The notes beneath the pieces are model-generated. The model worked only from the letters and a program-made list of their open reading frames with translations, was not told the DNA's origin and searched no databases. The position numbers and the translations under genes were made by a program. Shown one piece after another: positions 8,347 to 19,506 of a DNA stretch of 64,000 nucleotides. This DNA comes from Nitrospina sp. (GTDB lineage: Bacteria; Nitrospinota; Nitrospinia; Nitrospinales; JACRGP01): assembly GCA_024648695.1 (NCBI GenBank), contig JACAVV010000018.1:1-64000 (forward strand). Reading direction: 5' to 3'. The stretch's first letter is position 1. The number at the start of each line of letters is the position of its first letter.

Positions 8347-9573
8347 TTAAAGTGGGATCTCGTTCATACTGAAGATACCCATCAACATGGAAATAACTAT
8401 AAAGCCGATGATACAGGCCATCATTAAAATCATCATAGGCTCCATAAGTGAAATGATTTGTTTGATCGACCGCTCTACTTCCTTGTCGTAGATGGTTGCA
8501 ATTTTTAAAAGCATGTCGTCAAGAGAACCGGTTTCTTCGCCCACCGTTATCATGTGGATCGCAAGGGGAGGAAACACATTAATTTTTCTGAGCGGTTCCG
8601 TGATGCCTTTACCGCTTTTCAGTCCGTCGTGCAGATGTTCCATAGCCTTGGAAATCACCTTGTTGGTTAAAATGCTCCTGGTAATGAGCAAAGCTTGTAG
8701 CACCGGTACGCCGCTTTTTAATAAGGTGGACATGGTACGGCTGAACCGGGACACTTCTACTTTTTGAATGAGGCTACCCAGCAAAGGCACCTTGAGTTTA
8801 AGCGCGTCCCATTGATGCCCTCCGCGTTCAGTGTTGGTGTAGTTTCGAAAGACGAGTCCTGAAAACACCAAACCTAAAAGGAGAGCCCACCAGTAATCGA
8901 TGAACAAATGACTCATGGAAATGACCAGAAGCGTGGTTACCGGAAGACCTTGCATATCCTCTCCAAAGACTGAGGAAAGTTGAGGAACCACGAAAAGCAT
9001 CAGGAACACCAGCGCTGATCCACACACCAGAACCAGAATGGCTGGATAGATCATAGCCGATGCGACCTTGCCTTTTAATTCCTGCAGGTCTTCAAGGAAT
9101 TCTTCCAGACGATCCAAAACCGAACCCAGGACGCCACCTGCTTCTCCAGCGCGCACCATGTTCATGTAAAGTTTGGAGAACACTTTAGGGTGTTCGGCAA
9201 GCGCCGCCGAAAAGGTGCTCCCGGCATGGACCCGCTTGTGAATATCCGACAGCACGTTGCGGGTTTTATCCTTTTCCGTCAGTTTGACCAGGGTTCCCAG
9301 ACTTTCGTCCAGGGTCAGCCCGGAATTGATGAGCGTTGATAACTGCTGGGTAAAATTAAGCAACTCTTTTGGCGAGACGGGCGGAAAAAGTTCGTAAGAA
9401 GGGAGTTGGATGTCCAGCGAAAAGCTTTTTTTGGGTTTTTGCGTGTGGATCTGGATCGGGAAATGATTGATGCTCCTGATTTTTTGAATAGCTGTGCGCT
9501 GATCGGGAGCTTCAATATCTCCCTCAACAAACTTGCCTTTTGAATCCGTCGCCTGATAAAAAAACTGTGCCAT
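8347..9573 (-). CDS. gspF: T2SS inner-membrane platform protein GspF
   Basis: 408 aa, polytopic, with two T2SSF domains (about 70-195 and 273-395) separated by membrane spans (LVLVCGSALVFLMLFVV; YWWALLLGLVFSG). Signature stretches include RAGEAGG and TVGEETGSLDDML. It forms the core of the assembly platform that couples GspE ATPase activity to pseudopilus growth. It lies 31 bp after gspE. Confidence 0.94.
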   Translation of the reverse strand: MAQFFYQATDSKGKFVEGDIEAPDQRTAIQKIRSINHFPIQIHTQKPKKSFSLDIQLPSYELFPPVSPKELLNFTQQLSTLINSGLTLDESLGTLVKLTEKDKTRNVLSDIHKRVHAGSTFSAALAEHPKVFSKLYMNMVRAGEAGGVLGSVLDRLEEFLEDLQELKGKVASAMIYPAILVLVCGSALVFLMLFVVPQLSSVFGEDMQGLPVTTLLVISMSHLFIDYWWALLLGLVFSGLVFRNYTNTERGGHQWDALKLKVPLLGSLIQKVEVSRFSRTMSTLLKSGVPVLQALLITRSILTNKVISKAMEHLHDGLKSGKGITEPLRKINVFPPLAIHMITVGEETGSLDDMLLKIATIYDKEVERSIKQIISLMEPMMILMMACIIGFIVISMLMGIFSMNEIPL

Positions 9574-9604
9574 GGAATTAAGCTCAAATCACAAGTTGCA
9601 ATGT

Positions 9605-11311
9605 TTAACCCTGATCGTCCAAAGTGACACGTAACACCTCTTCCACTGTGGTTTGACCATTGAGGACTTTATCCCAACCGTCTTCACGCAGGGTGCGCAT
9701 TCCCGTTTTGCGGGCTTGACTGCGGATGATATGAGAACTGGCTTTGGATAAAATTAGCTCGCGGACCGCTTCGTCAATGACTAAAAGTTCGTAAATGCCG
9801 CATCGTCCACGAAACCCGGTGTGCGCGCATTTTTTGCATCCCTGTCCTCGGAACACTTTCATGCCTTCTTTTCCCCAGGGCCCCATTTCCTTGACCAGAG
9901 CGGGTTCCAAAGGAAGTTCCAGTTTGCAATGCTGGCAAATCACGCGAACCAGTCGTTGCGCCAATACGCCAAGAAGAGCGGACGAAATCAAAAAACTTTC
10001 AATCCCCATATCCTGCAATCGCGTGATGGCGCCTGCAGAATCGTTCGTATGAACAGTGCTGAATACCAGATGGCCGGTTAACGCGGCCTGAATGGAAATG
10101 TCGGCAGTTTCCGGGTCGCGAATCTCACCAACCATAATCACATCAGGATCCTGGCGCACAATAGATCGAAGGCCATTTACAAAAGTCAGGCCGATACTGG
10201 GTTTTACGTGGATCTGATTGACGCCCCGCAGTTGGTATTCTACCGGGTCTTCAATGGTGATGATTTTCTTGTCAGGTGTGTTGATCTTTTGCAGGGACGC
10301 GTACAGTGTCGTCGACTTACCGCTCCCTGTGGGGCCGGTTACAAGAATTTTGCCATAAGGCTTTTGGATCAAGGATTGAAAACTTTGTAGCTCTTTATCT
10401 GGAAATCCAAGATGGTCGAGATCGACCATGATATTGCCGCGATCCAGAATACGCATGACCACACTTTCCCCGTAAAGCGTGGGTAGGGTGGAGACCCGTA
10501 AATCAATGTCTTTGCCCATTGCCTTCAAACGAATCCTTCCATCCTGCGGCAATCGCCTTTCGGAGATATCCAGTTTTGCCATGATTTTTATTCGGGTGCT
10601 TAAGGCCGAGTGCAGTTTTTTCGGAGGCGACTCAAAATCGTGAAGCATGCCGTCAATGCGGTAGCGCAAAATCATGTCGTCAAGAAAAGGTTCCAGATGA
10701 ATATCGCTGGCGCCCAATTCGATGGCCTGACTCAGAATATGGTTGACCAGTTTTATGACAGGTGCCTCAGACGCCATGTCCTTGATATGTTCGGTACTGT
10801 CCTCTTCGGCATCAAGATCTGTGATGTCCTCACCCTGAATGCTCTCCACCATGCGGTCCATGGCCGAGCTTCCCTGGCCATAAAATGTTTCGATGGCTTG
10901 AAGAATATCTTCTTCACTACTCAGGCAAATTTCAATTTCCCTGCCGATCGCAAGGTTCAATTCTTCCAGGGCGAAGTGGTTGAAGGGATTGAACACGCAG
11001 ATGGTCAATTTCCCTTCATCCATTTTTAATGGAAAAATCATTTGGTCCCTCAGGAAGGCATCGGACACTTCGAACTCCGGTATCGGTAAACTTTCTTTGG
11101 GGTAATCCTCATATCTCAGATATGGAAGGTTCATCTGTTGGCTCAATGTCTCTAAAAGCGTTTGAGAATTGATGTAGCCATGTTCCACCAGAGTTTTACC
11201 CAGATAGTTTCCATTGCGGAAATTATTGGTTTTGATTTCCTTCAGAGTTTGCGAATTTATTTTTTCCTGATCCAAAAGTATTTGTTCAAGAGGATCGACT
11301 TTTTTTAACAT
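9605..11311 (-). CDS. gspE: T2SS assembly ATPase GspE
   Basis: 568 aa. It has an N-terminal MshEN/GspE-N domain (about 1-150), Walker A GPTGSGKSTTLY, an Asp box around ITIEDPVEYQ, Walker B region VGEIRDPETADI and a His box (TGHLVFSTVHTNDS). The C-terminal zinc-binding element has paired cysteines (CQHC and CKKC). It is the cytoplasmic hexameric ATPase powering the T2SS. It lies 13 bp after gspC. Confidence 0.96.
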   Translation of the reverse strand: MLKKVDPLEQILLDQEKINSQTLKEIKTNNFRNGNYLGKTLVEHGYINSQTLLETLSQQMNLPYLRYEDYPKESLPIPEFEVSDAFLRDQMIFPLKMDEGKLTICVFNPFNHFALEELNLAIGREIEICLSSEEDILQAIETFYGQGSSAMDRMVESIQGEDITDLDAEEDSTEHIKDMASEAPVIKLVNHILSQAIELGASDIHLEPFLDDMILRYRIDGMLHDFESPPKKLHSALSTRIKIMAKLDISERRLPQDGRIRLKAMGKDIDLRVSTLPTLYGESVVMRILDRGNIMVDLDHLGFPDKELQSFQSLIQKPYGKILVTGPTGSGKSTTLYASLQKINTPDKKIITIEDPVEYQLRGVNQIHVKPSIGLTFVNGLRSIVRQDPDVIMVGEIRDPETADISIQAALTGHLVFSTVHTNDSAGAITRLQDMGIESFLISSALLGVLAQRLVRVICQHCKLELPLEPALVKEMGPWGKEGMKVFRGQGCKKCAHTGFRGRCGIYELLVIDEAVRELILSKASSHIIRSQARKTGMRTLREDGWDKVLNGQTTVEEVLRVTLDDQG

Positions 11312-11324
11312 GGGAAATTATCCA

Positions 11325-12140
11325 TCATCGTCCGGAAATGTGAGACCCAGAAGTACCCGCTCCACTCACCGCGGCCCGCCGGTTTTTATTACCTGATATG
11401 CGATCTATAACGGAAAGCCTTCTTTCCGCTTCCGGAACCGTTCGCCTGCCTGAAACCCTGGCAGGGGGAGGCCTTTTCGCCTGATTGGCCTGATTCTTAT
11501 TGGCATTGCTCGCCTTTTTAATTTCAGCGGGACTGGGTCGTTTTCCTTTATGGTAGAAGTGGTTGCCGTCCCTTTTTATCTGAAATTTTTCCTCCCGCGG
11601 TTCCAGGCTCACTTTGACGATACTGCCTTCGCGGTCATCCAGAGTCACAGTTTTTCGGTTGACGTCTGTAATAAAATAAGTGCCGATTTGAGATCCAACC
11701 TTATAACCCTTTTTCTTCAGCTTTTTCTTCTCGAAATCCCGTTCCCCCTTAAATATGGAATATTCCCCTTCCAACACGGCAATTTTTTTAGTGCCGAGAA
11801 GCATGATGCCGTTCACTTTCAATTTGGGTGGAGGCACTTTTGGTTTCGGAGGAGGAGGAGGCGGTGCGGCTGGAGGGGCTGGTGGCGGAGGGGGTGGTTT
11901 TACGTATTCCTTACGCTCCTTACGAAACAAGTTGTTTTGAGATACCTCTTCGATCACTTCGGGACTGTATGCCTGACGCAGGGAACCGGGAGCCATGAAC
12001 TTTTTGTCCAGAGCCACCACTTGGTCTCCATCCACTTTATCGGGATGTTTCGGGTGATACCAGATATCCACCAACCAAGCGACAAAGACGAGAATGGTTA
12101 AGCCCAAAACAATATTTATAAAAGAAAATGTTTTGTACAT
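11325..12140 (-). CDS. gspC: T2SS linker protein GspC-like
   Basis: 271 aa with one N-terminal membrane segment (about 7-26), a proline-rich linker (about 82-108, runs of 6 Pro) and a homology-region-like beta domain (LKVNGIMLLG...IAVLEGEYSIF, about 110-185). A basic low-complexity C-terminus ends SGSHISGR; no PDZ domain is visible. In the family, HR binds the N0 domain of GspD and links inner and outer membrane parts. It is the first gene of the operon, with ATG 12140 24 nt from the predicted transcription start. Confidence 0.8.
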   Translation of the reverse strand: MYKTFSFINIVLGLTILVFVAWLVDIWYHPKHPDKVDGDQVVALDKKFMAPGSLRQAYSPEVIEEVSQNNLFRKERKEYVKPPPPPPAPPAAPPPPPPKPKVPPPKLKVNGIMLLGTKKIAVLEGEYSIFKGERDFEKKKLKKKGYKVGSQIGTYFITDVNRKTVTLDDREGSIVKVSLEPREEKFQIKRDGNHFYHKGKRPSPAEIKKASNANKNQANQAKRPPPARVSGRRTVPEAERRLSVIDRISGNKNRRAAVSGAGTSGSHISGR

Positions 12141-12510
12141 GGCGCGATTTAATTTCCTTGAGTTCCATCCAAGTTACTGAATTTATTAGCCCTTGTCAAG
12201 GTTGATCGGAAGAGGGTAAGGGGCAGGAGGGGATGGTTCCTGATGCCAATTAAATCAAATTAAAAATATGAACTCCTGTTCGTTTCTTGAAAAATCCCCG
12301 AAAAATAGAATGACAGATAAAAATGGTTCGAAGCTCTGGTATCTCCCGGAAGTGAAATTTTGAAAATTACTCTGCTAAATTGATTTTTTAGAACCTGGAA
12401 TTGTTTTTTGATATTATATCGTAGCCAATGTTGGTGAATCAATCATGCTGTGGATTAAAAAATTTTAAGATTTTCAGCATTTCAGGATTAAATTTGCAAA
12501 GGAAAGCAGA
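12141..12510. other. divergent intergenic region between gspC and 12511
   Basis: 370 bp without a supported gene. It contains the gspC promoter near its left end and an AT-rich right half that must hold the promoter for the plus-strand gene at 12511. A 60-codon frame on the minus strand here has no ribosome-binding site or coding character. Confidence 0.6.
12171..12199 (-). promoter_or_regulatory. candidate sigma70 promoter of the T2SS operon
   Basis: On the minus strand TTGACA (12194-12199) is followed after exactly 17 nt by TAACTT (12171-12176), giving a start about 24 nt before the gspC ATG. The -35 is perfect; the -10 matches at only three positions. Confidence 0.5.
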
Positions 12511-12867
12511 ATGAGTTCACAGGGATTATTAACGGAAATCAAAAAACACCTTCCGTTTCGGGTTTATGGAAAAGGGCCAGTGCTGGAATTATTCAAGGCA
12601 GGCGGCCATTTTGTTAATAAAAAGACAGAGCTGGAAGCAACAGAGGTGTTTCGTTCGGATGAGTCGGGAGAACTGGTTTGCACCGTGGTGTTTGATGGAA
12701 AGGAAAAAATATCTGCGGCTCTCACCAATTTAAAACTGGATATTTCCCATCCGCTATTCAATAAGGTCAGAAATTATCGAAGAGAGGTCGAAGTGGAACT
12801 TTCGCAACAGGAGGCTCCGGATGTCAACCGAGCGTCTTTTCGGATTAAAGATCTTTACAAAAAATAA
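12511..12867 (+). CDS. conserved-looking small cytoplasmic protein, unknown
   Basis: 118 aa, not recognised. No signal peptide or membrane span; mixed alpha/beta pattern with a charged C-terminus. Support for a real gene: AAGGA 7 nt before ATG 12511, balanced amino-acid composition and codon use like the neighbours. It stands alone, divergent from the T2SS operon and 430 bp before the cpoB-like gene, so context gives no function. Confidence 0.7.
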   Translation: MSSQGLLTEIKKHLPFRVYGKGPVLELFKAGGHFVNKKTELEATEVFRSDESGELVCTVVFDGKEKISAALTNLKLDISHPLFNKVRNYRREVEVELSQQEAPDVNRASFRIKDLYKK

Positions 12868-13301
12868 ATTCTTATCACTATCCAATTAGCTGGGGGGTCA
12901 TCCGTGACAATAATTTTATAAATAATTTCAGTGGTTTAATATTAAAAATAGGGTAAAATAAGCAAAACATGAATATGCAAAGATTTAATTCTATTATAAA
13001 CCTTAGCAAAATTGTTTTACTTCCGTTTAAACACCCGTAGAAAAATTCATTAAAATTCCCCTCGTTAAATCGAAACCACCTGTCCTGCAATTTCATTGAT
13101 GAGTTTATCCAACGCCAATAAAGCTCTGAATATCAATCCCGGTCACCCGCAACCCAAGATAATGCACAGTGGAATTTAATCAAATTACATGTAATTTATA
13201 GAAAATTATTGTAAATACTTATTATATTGACAAAACGAGTCGACATTATATAATTCTTTGAAATAAAAGGAGTAAATATCCTTCCTTCCATGGAGACGAA
13301 C
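12868..13301. other. AT-rich intergenic region with cpoB promoter
   Basis: 434 bp with no supported gene. A 72-codon minus-strand frame (12878-13096) lacks a ribosome-binding site and is AT-biased noise. The right end holds a strong promoter at 13227-13254. No clear terminator for the 12511 gene was found. Confidence 0.6.
13227..13254 (+). promoter_or_regulatory. sigma70 promoter of the cpoB-like gene
   Basis: TTGACA (13227-13232) and TATAAT (13249-13254) are both perfect consensus hexamers separated by 16 nt. Transcription would begin near 13261, about 40 nt before the start codon. Confidence 0.75.
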
Positions 13302-14240
13302 ATGTCCAAGATGAGAAACTTTCCCCGCCTGTTTATTTTAGTCCTGATGCTGTTCACCGTGTCCTTTTCCGGCTGTAGTTATTTGCCCTGGGGAGGTGAT
13401 GATGAGGAAGACCTTGCTTTTGAGGACGATGCCTTGTTTGAAGAGGAGGCAGGATTTGAAAACCAAGGTCAAGGTGGAGGAAGTGAGGATGATTTTTTTG
13501 CCGATGAAGGTGGCGGTGGAAGAGATGGCGGGTTCGCCAGCGTGGAGCCTTCTGTTGAAGTCAATGAAGTCAAGCAAAACGTCGAAAGTCTTCAGCAACA
13601 ACAGGTCGCGCTGATCGGGCGGGTGCGTGAACTGGATGAACAGTTGAGGTCTTTGGAACCGAGAGTCGATGCGACTCAGCAACGATTGGAAGGAAGTCTG
13701 AGTACCATGTCCGAAAAATCGGAGTTTCTGGAACCTGAAGTGGATGACTTGAGAAACCAGATCGCTAAATTAAATGAAGAGATCACTGTATTAAAAGCCG
13801 AGCAGGTGAAAATTCAGTCGGCTCCAAAAGTAAGGGCTCCGGCACGAAGGCGAAGTGGTCGTGGCGGCATGCGGATACCGCAGGAGTATAAGGATGCTTT
13901 GGCGGCCTATAAACGGTCGGATTACAACAACTCCATCCTACTTTTCCAGAATTATGCAACCAAGAACCCTCCCGTGCATTTGCAGGATAATATCGCTTTC
14001 TGGATCGGAACCAATTATTACAAATTGAAAATGTTCGATGATGCGATCCGCATGTTCCAAACGGTGGAATCTCAATTCCCGCGTGGCAACAAGGTGCACG
14101 ATTCCAGGTACATGCTGGGTTCCTGCTATTTGGCCCAGGGAGACAGGGCTAGGGCGTCGGACGTACTTGAGGCGGCCCTGAGGGGAAACCCGCCGCGCGA
14201 CGTACGCGCAAAAATTGAAAAAAAATTAGGTGAATTGTAA
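13302..14240 (+). CDS. cpoB: CpoB/YbgF-like lipoprotein with coiled coil and TPRs
   Basis: Predicted lipoprotein: signal peptide ending FSGC, acidic linker (EDDALFEEEAGFE), trimerising-type coiled coil (about 90-165) and three C-terminal TPRs (about 195-310; FWIGTNYYKL, SRYMLGSCYLAQG) as in YbgF/CpoB, the Tol-Pal partner linking cell-wall synthesis to outer-membrane constriction. A lipid anchor is unusual for CpoB, which is normally soluble periplasmic. I use ATG 13302 (312 aa) because GGAG lies 6 nt upstream; the ATG at 13290 has its nearest SD 17 nt away. No tol or pal gene is adjacent, so the role is inferred from domains only. Confidence 0.78.
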   Translation: MSKMRNFPRLFILVLMLFTVSFSGCSYLPWGGDDEEDLAFEDDALFEEEAGFENQGQGGGSEDDFFADEGGGGRDGGFASVEPSVEVNEVKQNVESLQQQQVALIGRVRELDEQLRSLEPRVDATQQRLEGSLSTMSEKSEFLEPEVDDLRNQIAKLNEEITVLKAEQVKIQSAPKVRAPARRRSGRGGMRIPQEYKDALAAYKRSDYNNSILLFQNYATKNPPVHLQDNIAFWIGTNYYKLKMFDDAIRMFQTVESQFPRGNKVHDSRYMLGSCYLAQGDRARASDVLEAALRGNPPRDVRAKIEKKLGEL

Positions 14241-14300
14241 TCCGGAATATTTGTTCTTTACGGTCCTATCATTTAATCTTTTTCCCGGATTGATTGCATA

Positions 14301-15452
14301 ATGAGAGTGGCCCTGGTCCATGACTGGCTGACCGGGATGCGTGGCGGCGAGAAATGCCTGGAAGTGTTTTGCCGCTTGTTTCCAGAAGCTGACTTGTTCA
14401 CCTTACTCCATATTCCGGGTAAGATGTCGCCGGTCATTGAATCGATGAAGATTCATACCTCCTGCCTTCAGAAAATCCCGTTTATCGGTAACCGGTACCG
14501 CTACTTTTTACCCATTATGCCCTGGGTCATCAGACAATTTGATTTGCAGGATTATGATTTTATCCTCAGTAGTAGCCATTGTGTGGCCAAAGGGATTCGA
14601 CCCGGGCCCAACAGCCTTCATGTCTGTTACTGCTATACTCCCATGCGTTATATTTGGGATCAATATGACCATTATTTTGGAAAAGGCAACACGAGCTTCC
14701 TGGTTGCGCAAGCTATGCGGCAGGTGCGTCCCTGGTTGAGAAGGTGGGATGTGAAGACCAGCCGTAAGGTGGATCATTTTATCGCGATCTCGCAATTTGT
14801 TCAAAAGCGTATTGAAACTTATTATCACCGCGAGTCAGACGTCATTTACCCTCCCGTGGATACAGGTTTTTTTTCGCCAACCGGAGAAAACGCGGAGGAT
14901 TATTTTCTTATCGTATCCGCTCTAGCCCCTTATAAACGCATAGATTTAGCTATTGAAGCGTTCAATGAATTGGGTTATCCTTTGAAAATTGTTGGAGAGG
15001 GACAGGACTCCGGTCCATTGCAGGAACGTGCCCGGTCCAATATTGAATTTTCAGGTTGGTTATCCGATTCAGAGGTCCGGTCCTGTTATGCGAGGTGCCG
15101 GGCTTTTATTTTTCCCGGTGAAGAGGATTTCGGCATCACTCCCCTGGAGGCTCAGGCCATGGGACGTCCTGTCATCGCATTGGCGAGGGGAGGAGCCTTG
15201 GAAACGGTGATCCCCGATAAAACGTTCAGAAAAAATGGTTTTTCATCTTCCAGTCGTGAGGCTTTTGCTCCGACAGGTGTTTTTTTTGAGGAACCCTCTG
15301 TGGAAGCGCTGATCGGGGCCATCAGGCATTTTGAATCTATTGAACACCAATTTGATCCCCCGTCGATTCGCGATCATGCCCGCAAGTTTGATTCGAACGT
15401 ATTCACCGACCAGATCCGAAACCGGATTGGGGTCCATATCCAAAACCATTGA
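14301..15452 (+). CDS. GT4-family glycosyltransferase (WbaZ-like)
   Basis: 383 aa GT-B glycosyltransferase. The N-terminus (VALVHDWLTGMRGGEKCLE) and TPMRYIWDQYD motif match the WbaZ mannosyltransferase-like subgroup. The C-terminal nucleotide-sugar site has FPGEEDFGITPLEAQAMGRPV with the EX7E-type glutamates. It probably adds a hexose to a lipid-linked surface polysaccharide on the cytoplasmic face. The stop overlaps the next start (TGATG), so it is translationally coupled to the phosphosugar transferase. Confidence 0.88.
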   Translation: MRVALVHDWLTGMRGGEKCLEVFCRLFPEADLFTLLHIPGKMSPVIESMKIHTSCLQKIPFIGNRYRYFLPIMPWVIRQFDLQDYDFILSSSHCVAKGIRPGPNSLHVCYCYTPMRYIWDQYDHYFGKGNTSFLVAQAMRQVRPWLRRWDVKTSRKVDHFIAISQFVQKRIETYYHRESDVIYPPVDTGFFSPTGENAEDYFLIVSALAPYKRIDLAIEAFNELGYPLKIVGEGQDSGPLQERARSNIEFSGWLSDSEVRSCYARCRAFIFPGEEDFGITPLEAQAMGRPVIALARGGALETVIPDKTFRKNGFSSSSREAFAPTGVFFEEPSVEALIGAIRHFESIEHQFDPPSIRDHARKFDSNVFTDQIRNRIGVHIQNH

Positions 15453-16855
15453 TGTTGAAAAAGTACGGTCAGCTTTTTTTATCCCTCCTTTATTTGACAG
15501 ACACCCTTGTCATCTTTTTTTCCTGGATTCTTTCTTATTACATCCGGTTTGACCTTGAGGTGGCTCCGGTAACGCTGGGGGTTCCTTCCTTTGACCAATA
15601 TTTGATCGCTGTGATCCCGATTCTGGTCATTTTCCTTTTCAATATTAAAGTTTGTGATTTGTATGAACCCTTGCGTGGACGGTCTTCACTGACGGAATTC
15701 TATAATATTATCAAGGTGACTTCGCTGTCGATTTTGATGATTGCGGCGCTGAGTTTTTTTTACAGGGGTGAGTCCTATTCGCGTTTAGTCGTCCTTATTT
15801 TCTGGGGCGTCTCAACGGTGATGATGATAGGATCTCATTTGTTTGTAAGACGGCTTATCCTGCAAATCCGGAAAAAAGGATATTATCTGAACAAGGTTCT
15901 GGTGGTTGGCGCCGGAGAATTGGGGCAAAGAGTGGCCCATACGATTGATCTCCACCCTGAAATAGGGTTTTCGGTGGCCGGGTATCTGAGCACCCATAAA
16001 GATAAAGTGGGAAAGACATTTGGTGAGCATAAGGTCCTGGGTTTGGTGCAGGATATTTCCGAATACATTAAAGAACATAAGGTCACCCAGATATTTGTCG
16101 CATTGCCCTTATGGGCGCATGAGCGGTTGGAGCAAACGCTTGAAAATATGGGAACCGAAACGGTGGATATTAAAGTCGTACCGGACCTGCTAAAGTATAT
16201 GAATATGAATGCCGGAGTCGACGATTTTGACGGTTTGCCCATTGTGAACCTGACTGGATCTCCGCTCTACGGTTGGAACCTGGTGATCAAGAGGACAGTG
16301 GATTTTTTAATTTCCTCGTTTGCAATCCTGATCACCAGTCCCATAATGTTGGGTATCGCGATTCTGATTAAGCTGGAGTCCAGGGGACCCGTCCTCTTTT
16401 GTCAGGAAAGAATGGGGCTGGATGGTAAAATTTTCTCGATGATGAAGTTTCGCTCCATGCACCAGGATGCTGAAGTTCAAACAGGGCCTGTCTGGGCGCA
16501 ACCGAATGATGTACGCTGTACACGGATTGGTTCCATTTTAAGGCGCTACAGCCTGGATGAATTGCCGCAATTGTTCAATGTGTTTAAAGGTGACATGAGC
16601 CTGGTTGGACCGCGTCCGGAAAGGCCTGTGTTTGTGGAGGATTTCAAAAAATCGATTCCACGCTACATGCTTCGCCTGAAGATGAAAGCAGGAATTACCG
16701 GTTGGGCACAGGTGAACGGGTGGCGAGGTAATACCTGTCTGCAAACGCGTATTGACCACGATATTTATTATATCAAGAACTGGTCTCTATTTTTTGATAT
16801 CAGAATCATGATCATGACTTTATGGAGAGGATTCATAAACCGCCATGCCTACTAG
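15452..16855 (+). CDS. polyprenyl-phosphate sugar phosphotransferase (WbaP/WcaJ type)
   Basis: Starts surface-polysaccharide repeat units by moving a sugar-1-phosphate from an NDP-sugar to undecaprenyl phosphate. 467 aa from ATG 15452. Four N-terminal membrane segments, a Rossmann-like central domain (VLVVGAGELGQ, about 150) and the catalytic C-terminal domain after a membrane re-entrant helix (KRTVDFLISSF), with MMKFRSM, RRYSLDELPQL, LVGPRPERP and AGITGWAQVNG. It overlaps the upstream glycosyltransferase and the downstream kdsB, suggesting one operon. The donor sugar cannot be read from sequence. Confidence 0.9.
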   Translation: MLKKYGQLFLSLLYLTDTLVIFFSWILSYYIRFDLEVAPVTLGVPSFDQYLIAVIPILVIFLFNIKVCDLYEPLRGRSSLTEFYNIIKVTSLSILMIAALSFFYRGESYSRLVVLIFWGVSTVMMIGSHLFVRRLILQIRKKGYYLNKVLVVGAGELGQRVAHTIDLHPEIGFSVAGYLSTHKDKVGKTFGEHKVLGLVQDISEYIKEHKVTQIFVALPLWAHERLEQTLENMGTETVDIKVVPDLLKYMNMNAGVDDFDGLPIVNLTGSPLYGWNLVIKRTVDFLISSFAILITSPIMLGIAILIKLESRGPVLFCQERMGLDGKIFSMMKFRSMHQDAEVQTGPVWAQPNDVRCTRIGSILRRYSLDELPQLFNVFKGDMSLVGPRPERPVFVEDFKKSIPRYMLRLKMKAGITGWAQVNGWRGNTCLQTRIDHDIYYIKNWSLFFDIRIMIMTLWRGFINRHAY

Positions 16856-17603
16856 GCCCCGATTTCTTGGAGTCATTCCCGCACGTTGGGCATCCACTCG
16901 ATTTCCAGGAAAACCTCTGCAGGGTATTTCGGGAAAACCTATGGTTCAATGGGTCTATGAAAGTGCAAAAGGTGCGCAAAGTTTGTCTGAGGTGTTGGTG
17001 GCTACAGATGACCAGAGGATCTTTGAGGCCGTCATAGCGTTTGGAGGAAAGGTGGTGATGACCTCACCGGACCATGTGACGGGAACCGACAGGGTGGCTG
17101 AGGTGTCTGCACAATATGATTATGATGTTGTTGTAAATATTCAGGGAGATGAACCCTTCATCCCATCCGAGAATATCGACCGCGTGGTGCAACCTTTTTT
17201 GGAAGGGGAGGATATTGCGGTCTCGACTTTAAAAATTCCTGTTCAAGATGAAAAAGACGCGTTGGATCCAAATATCGTAAAGGTCGTTTGTGACAAAAAT
17301 GGGTTTGCGCTTTACTTTTCAAGATCGCCGATACCGTACCGGCGTGACAGCGGCGACAATCATTCCGTGGGCTTTCAGCATATGGACCAGCATATCGGAC
17401 TTTACGCCTATTCAAAAAAGTTTTTGAATCAACTTTCTTCCTTATCTCCTTCGCCCCTGGAGAAAGCGGAAAAACTGGAACAATTGCGATTTCTTGAAAA
17501 CGGGATTGCCATTAAAGTGATGAAAGCTGATAAGATATCTTTCGGGATCGACTGCCCTGAAGATTTGAAAAAAGCCGAGCTCTATTTGAAGGAAACGGTG
17601 TAA
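16845..17603 (+). CDS. kdsB: 3-deoxy-manno-octulosonate cytidylyltransferase
   Basis: 252 aa, full length for KdsB, which makes CMP-Kdo from CTP and Kdo for the LPS inner core. It shows the N-terminal PARWASTRFPGKPL nucleotide-binding motif, TDD, GTDR, VNIQGDEPF and the late IDCPEDL. The gene overlaps the preceding transferase by 11 bp. Its presence shows a Kdo-containing outer membrane. Lying just before pyrG, it places the CTP supplier next to a CTP consumer. Confidence 0.95.
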   Translation: MPTRPRFLGVIPARWASTRFPGKPLQGISGKPMVQWVYESAKGAQSLSEVLVATDDQRIFEAVIAFGGKVVMTSPDHVTGTDRVAEVSAQYDYDVVVNIQGDEPFIPSENIDRVVQPFLEGEDIAVSTLKIPVQDEKDALDPNIVKVVCDKNGFALYFSRSPIPYRRDSGDNHSVGFQHMDQHIGLYAYSKKFLNQLSSLSPSPLEKAEKLEQLRFLENGIAIKVMKADKISFGIDCPEDLKKAELYLKETV

Positions 17604-17609
17604 CCGTAA

Positions 17610-19268
<1,659 letters not shown>

Positions 19269-19328
19269 TTTATTACCGGCTGACAGGATTTTTTTATAGT
19301 TGCTTGAAAATAACTGAAGACACAAAGT

Positions 19329-19395
19329 GTCCGTTGCCAGGGGGAGGTTGCAAATGGTCGTTCGTTCCCTCATTATTTTTACCCTGGCAACGGAC
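19329..19395. repeat. perfect 14-bp inverted repeat with 39-nt loop
   Basis: GTCCGTTGCCAGGG (19329-19342) is exactly complementary to CCCTGGCAACGGAC (19382-19395). The arms are GC-rich in an AT-rich gap between pyrG and the convergent gene at 19507. No U-run follows on either strand, so it is not a standard terminator. It could be a structured RNA, a mobile palindromic repeat or a protein-binding site. Confidence 0.6.
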
Positions 19396-19506
19396 GATCC
19401 CAAACAGGTTTTTAATAAAGATATCTAAAGTCTGATATTATTCCCGGAAAGTCTAAAATTTATTGGCTTTTCAAAATTGAAGGTGAGAGAAGAAAGGCTT
19501 TAAAGG

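Noticed and set aside
14240-14292. AATCCGG/CCGGATT as a terminator after the cpoB-like gene
   Set aside because: The 7-bp arms are about 40 nt apart and no U-run follows.
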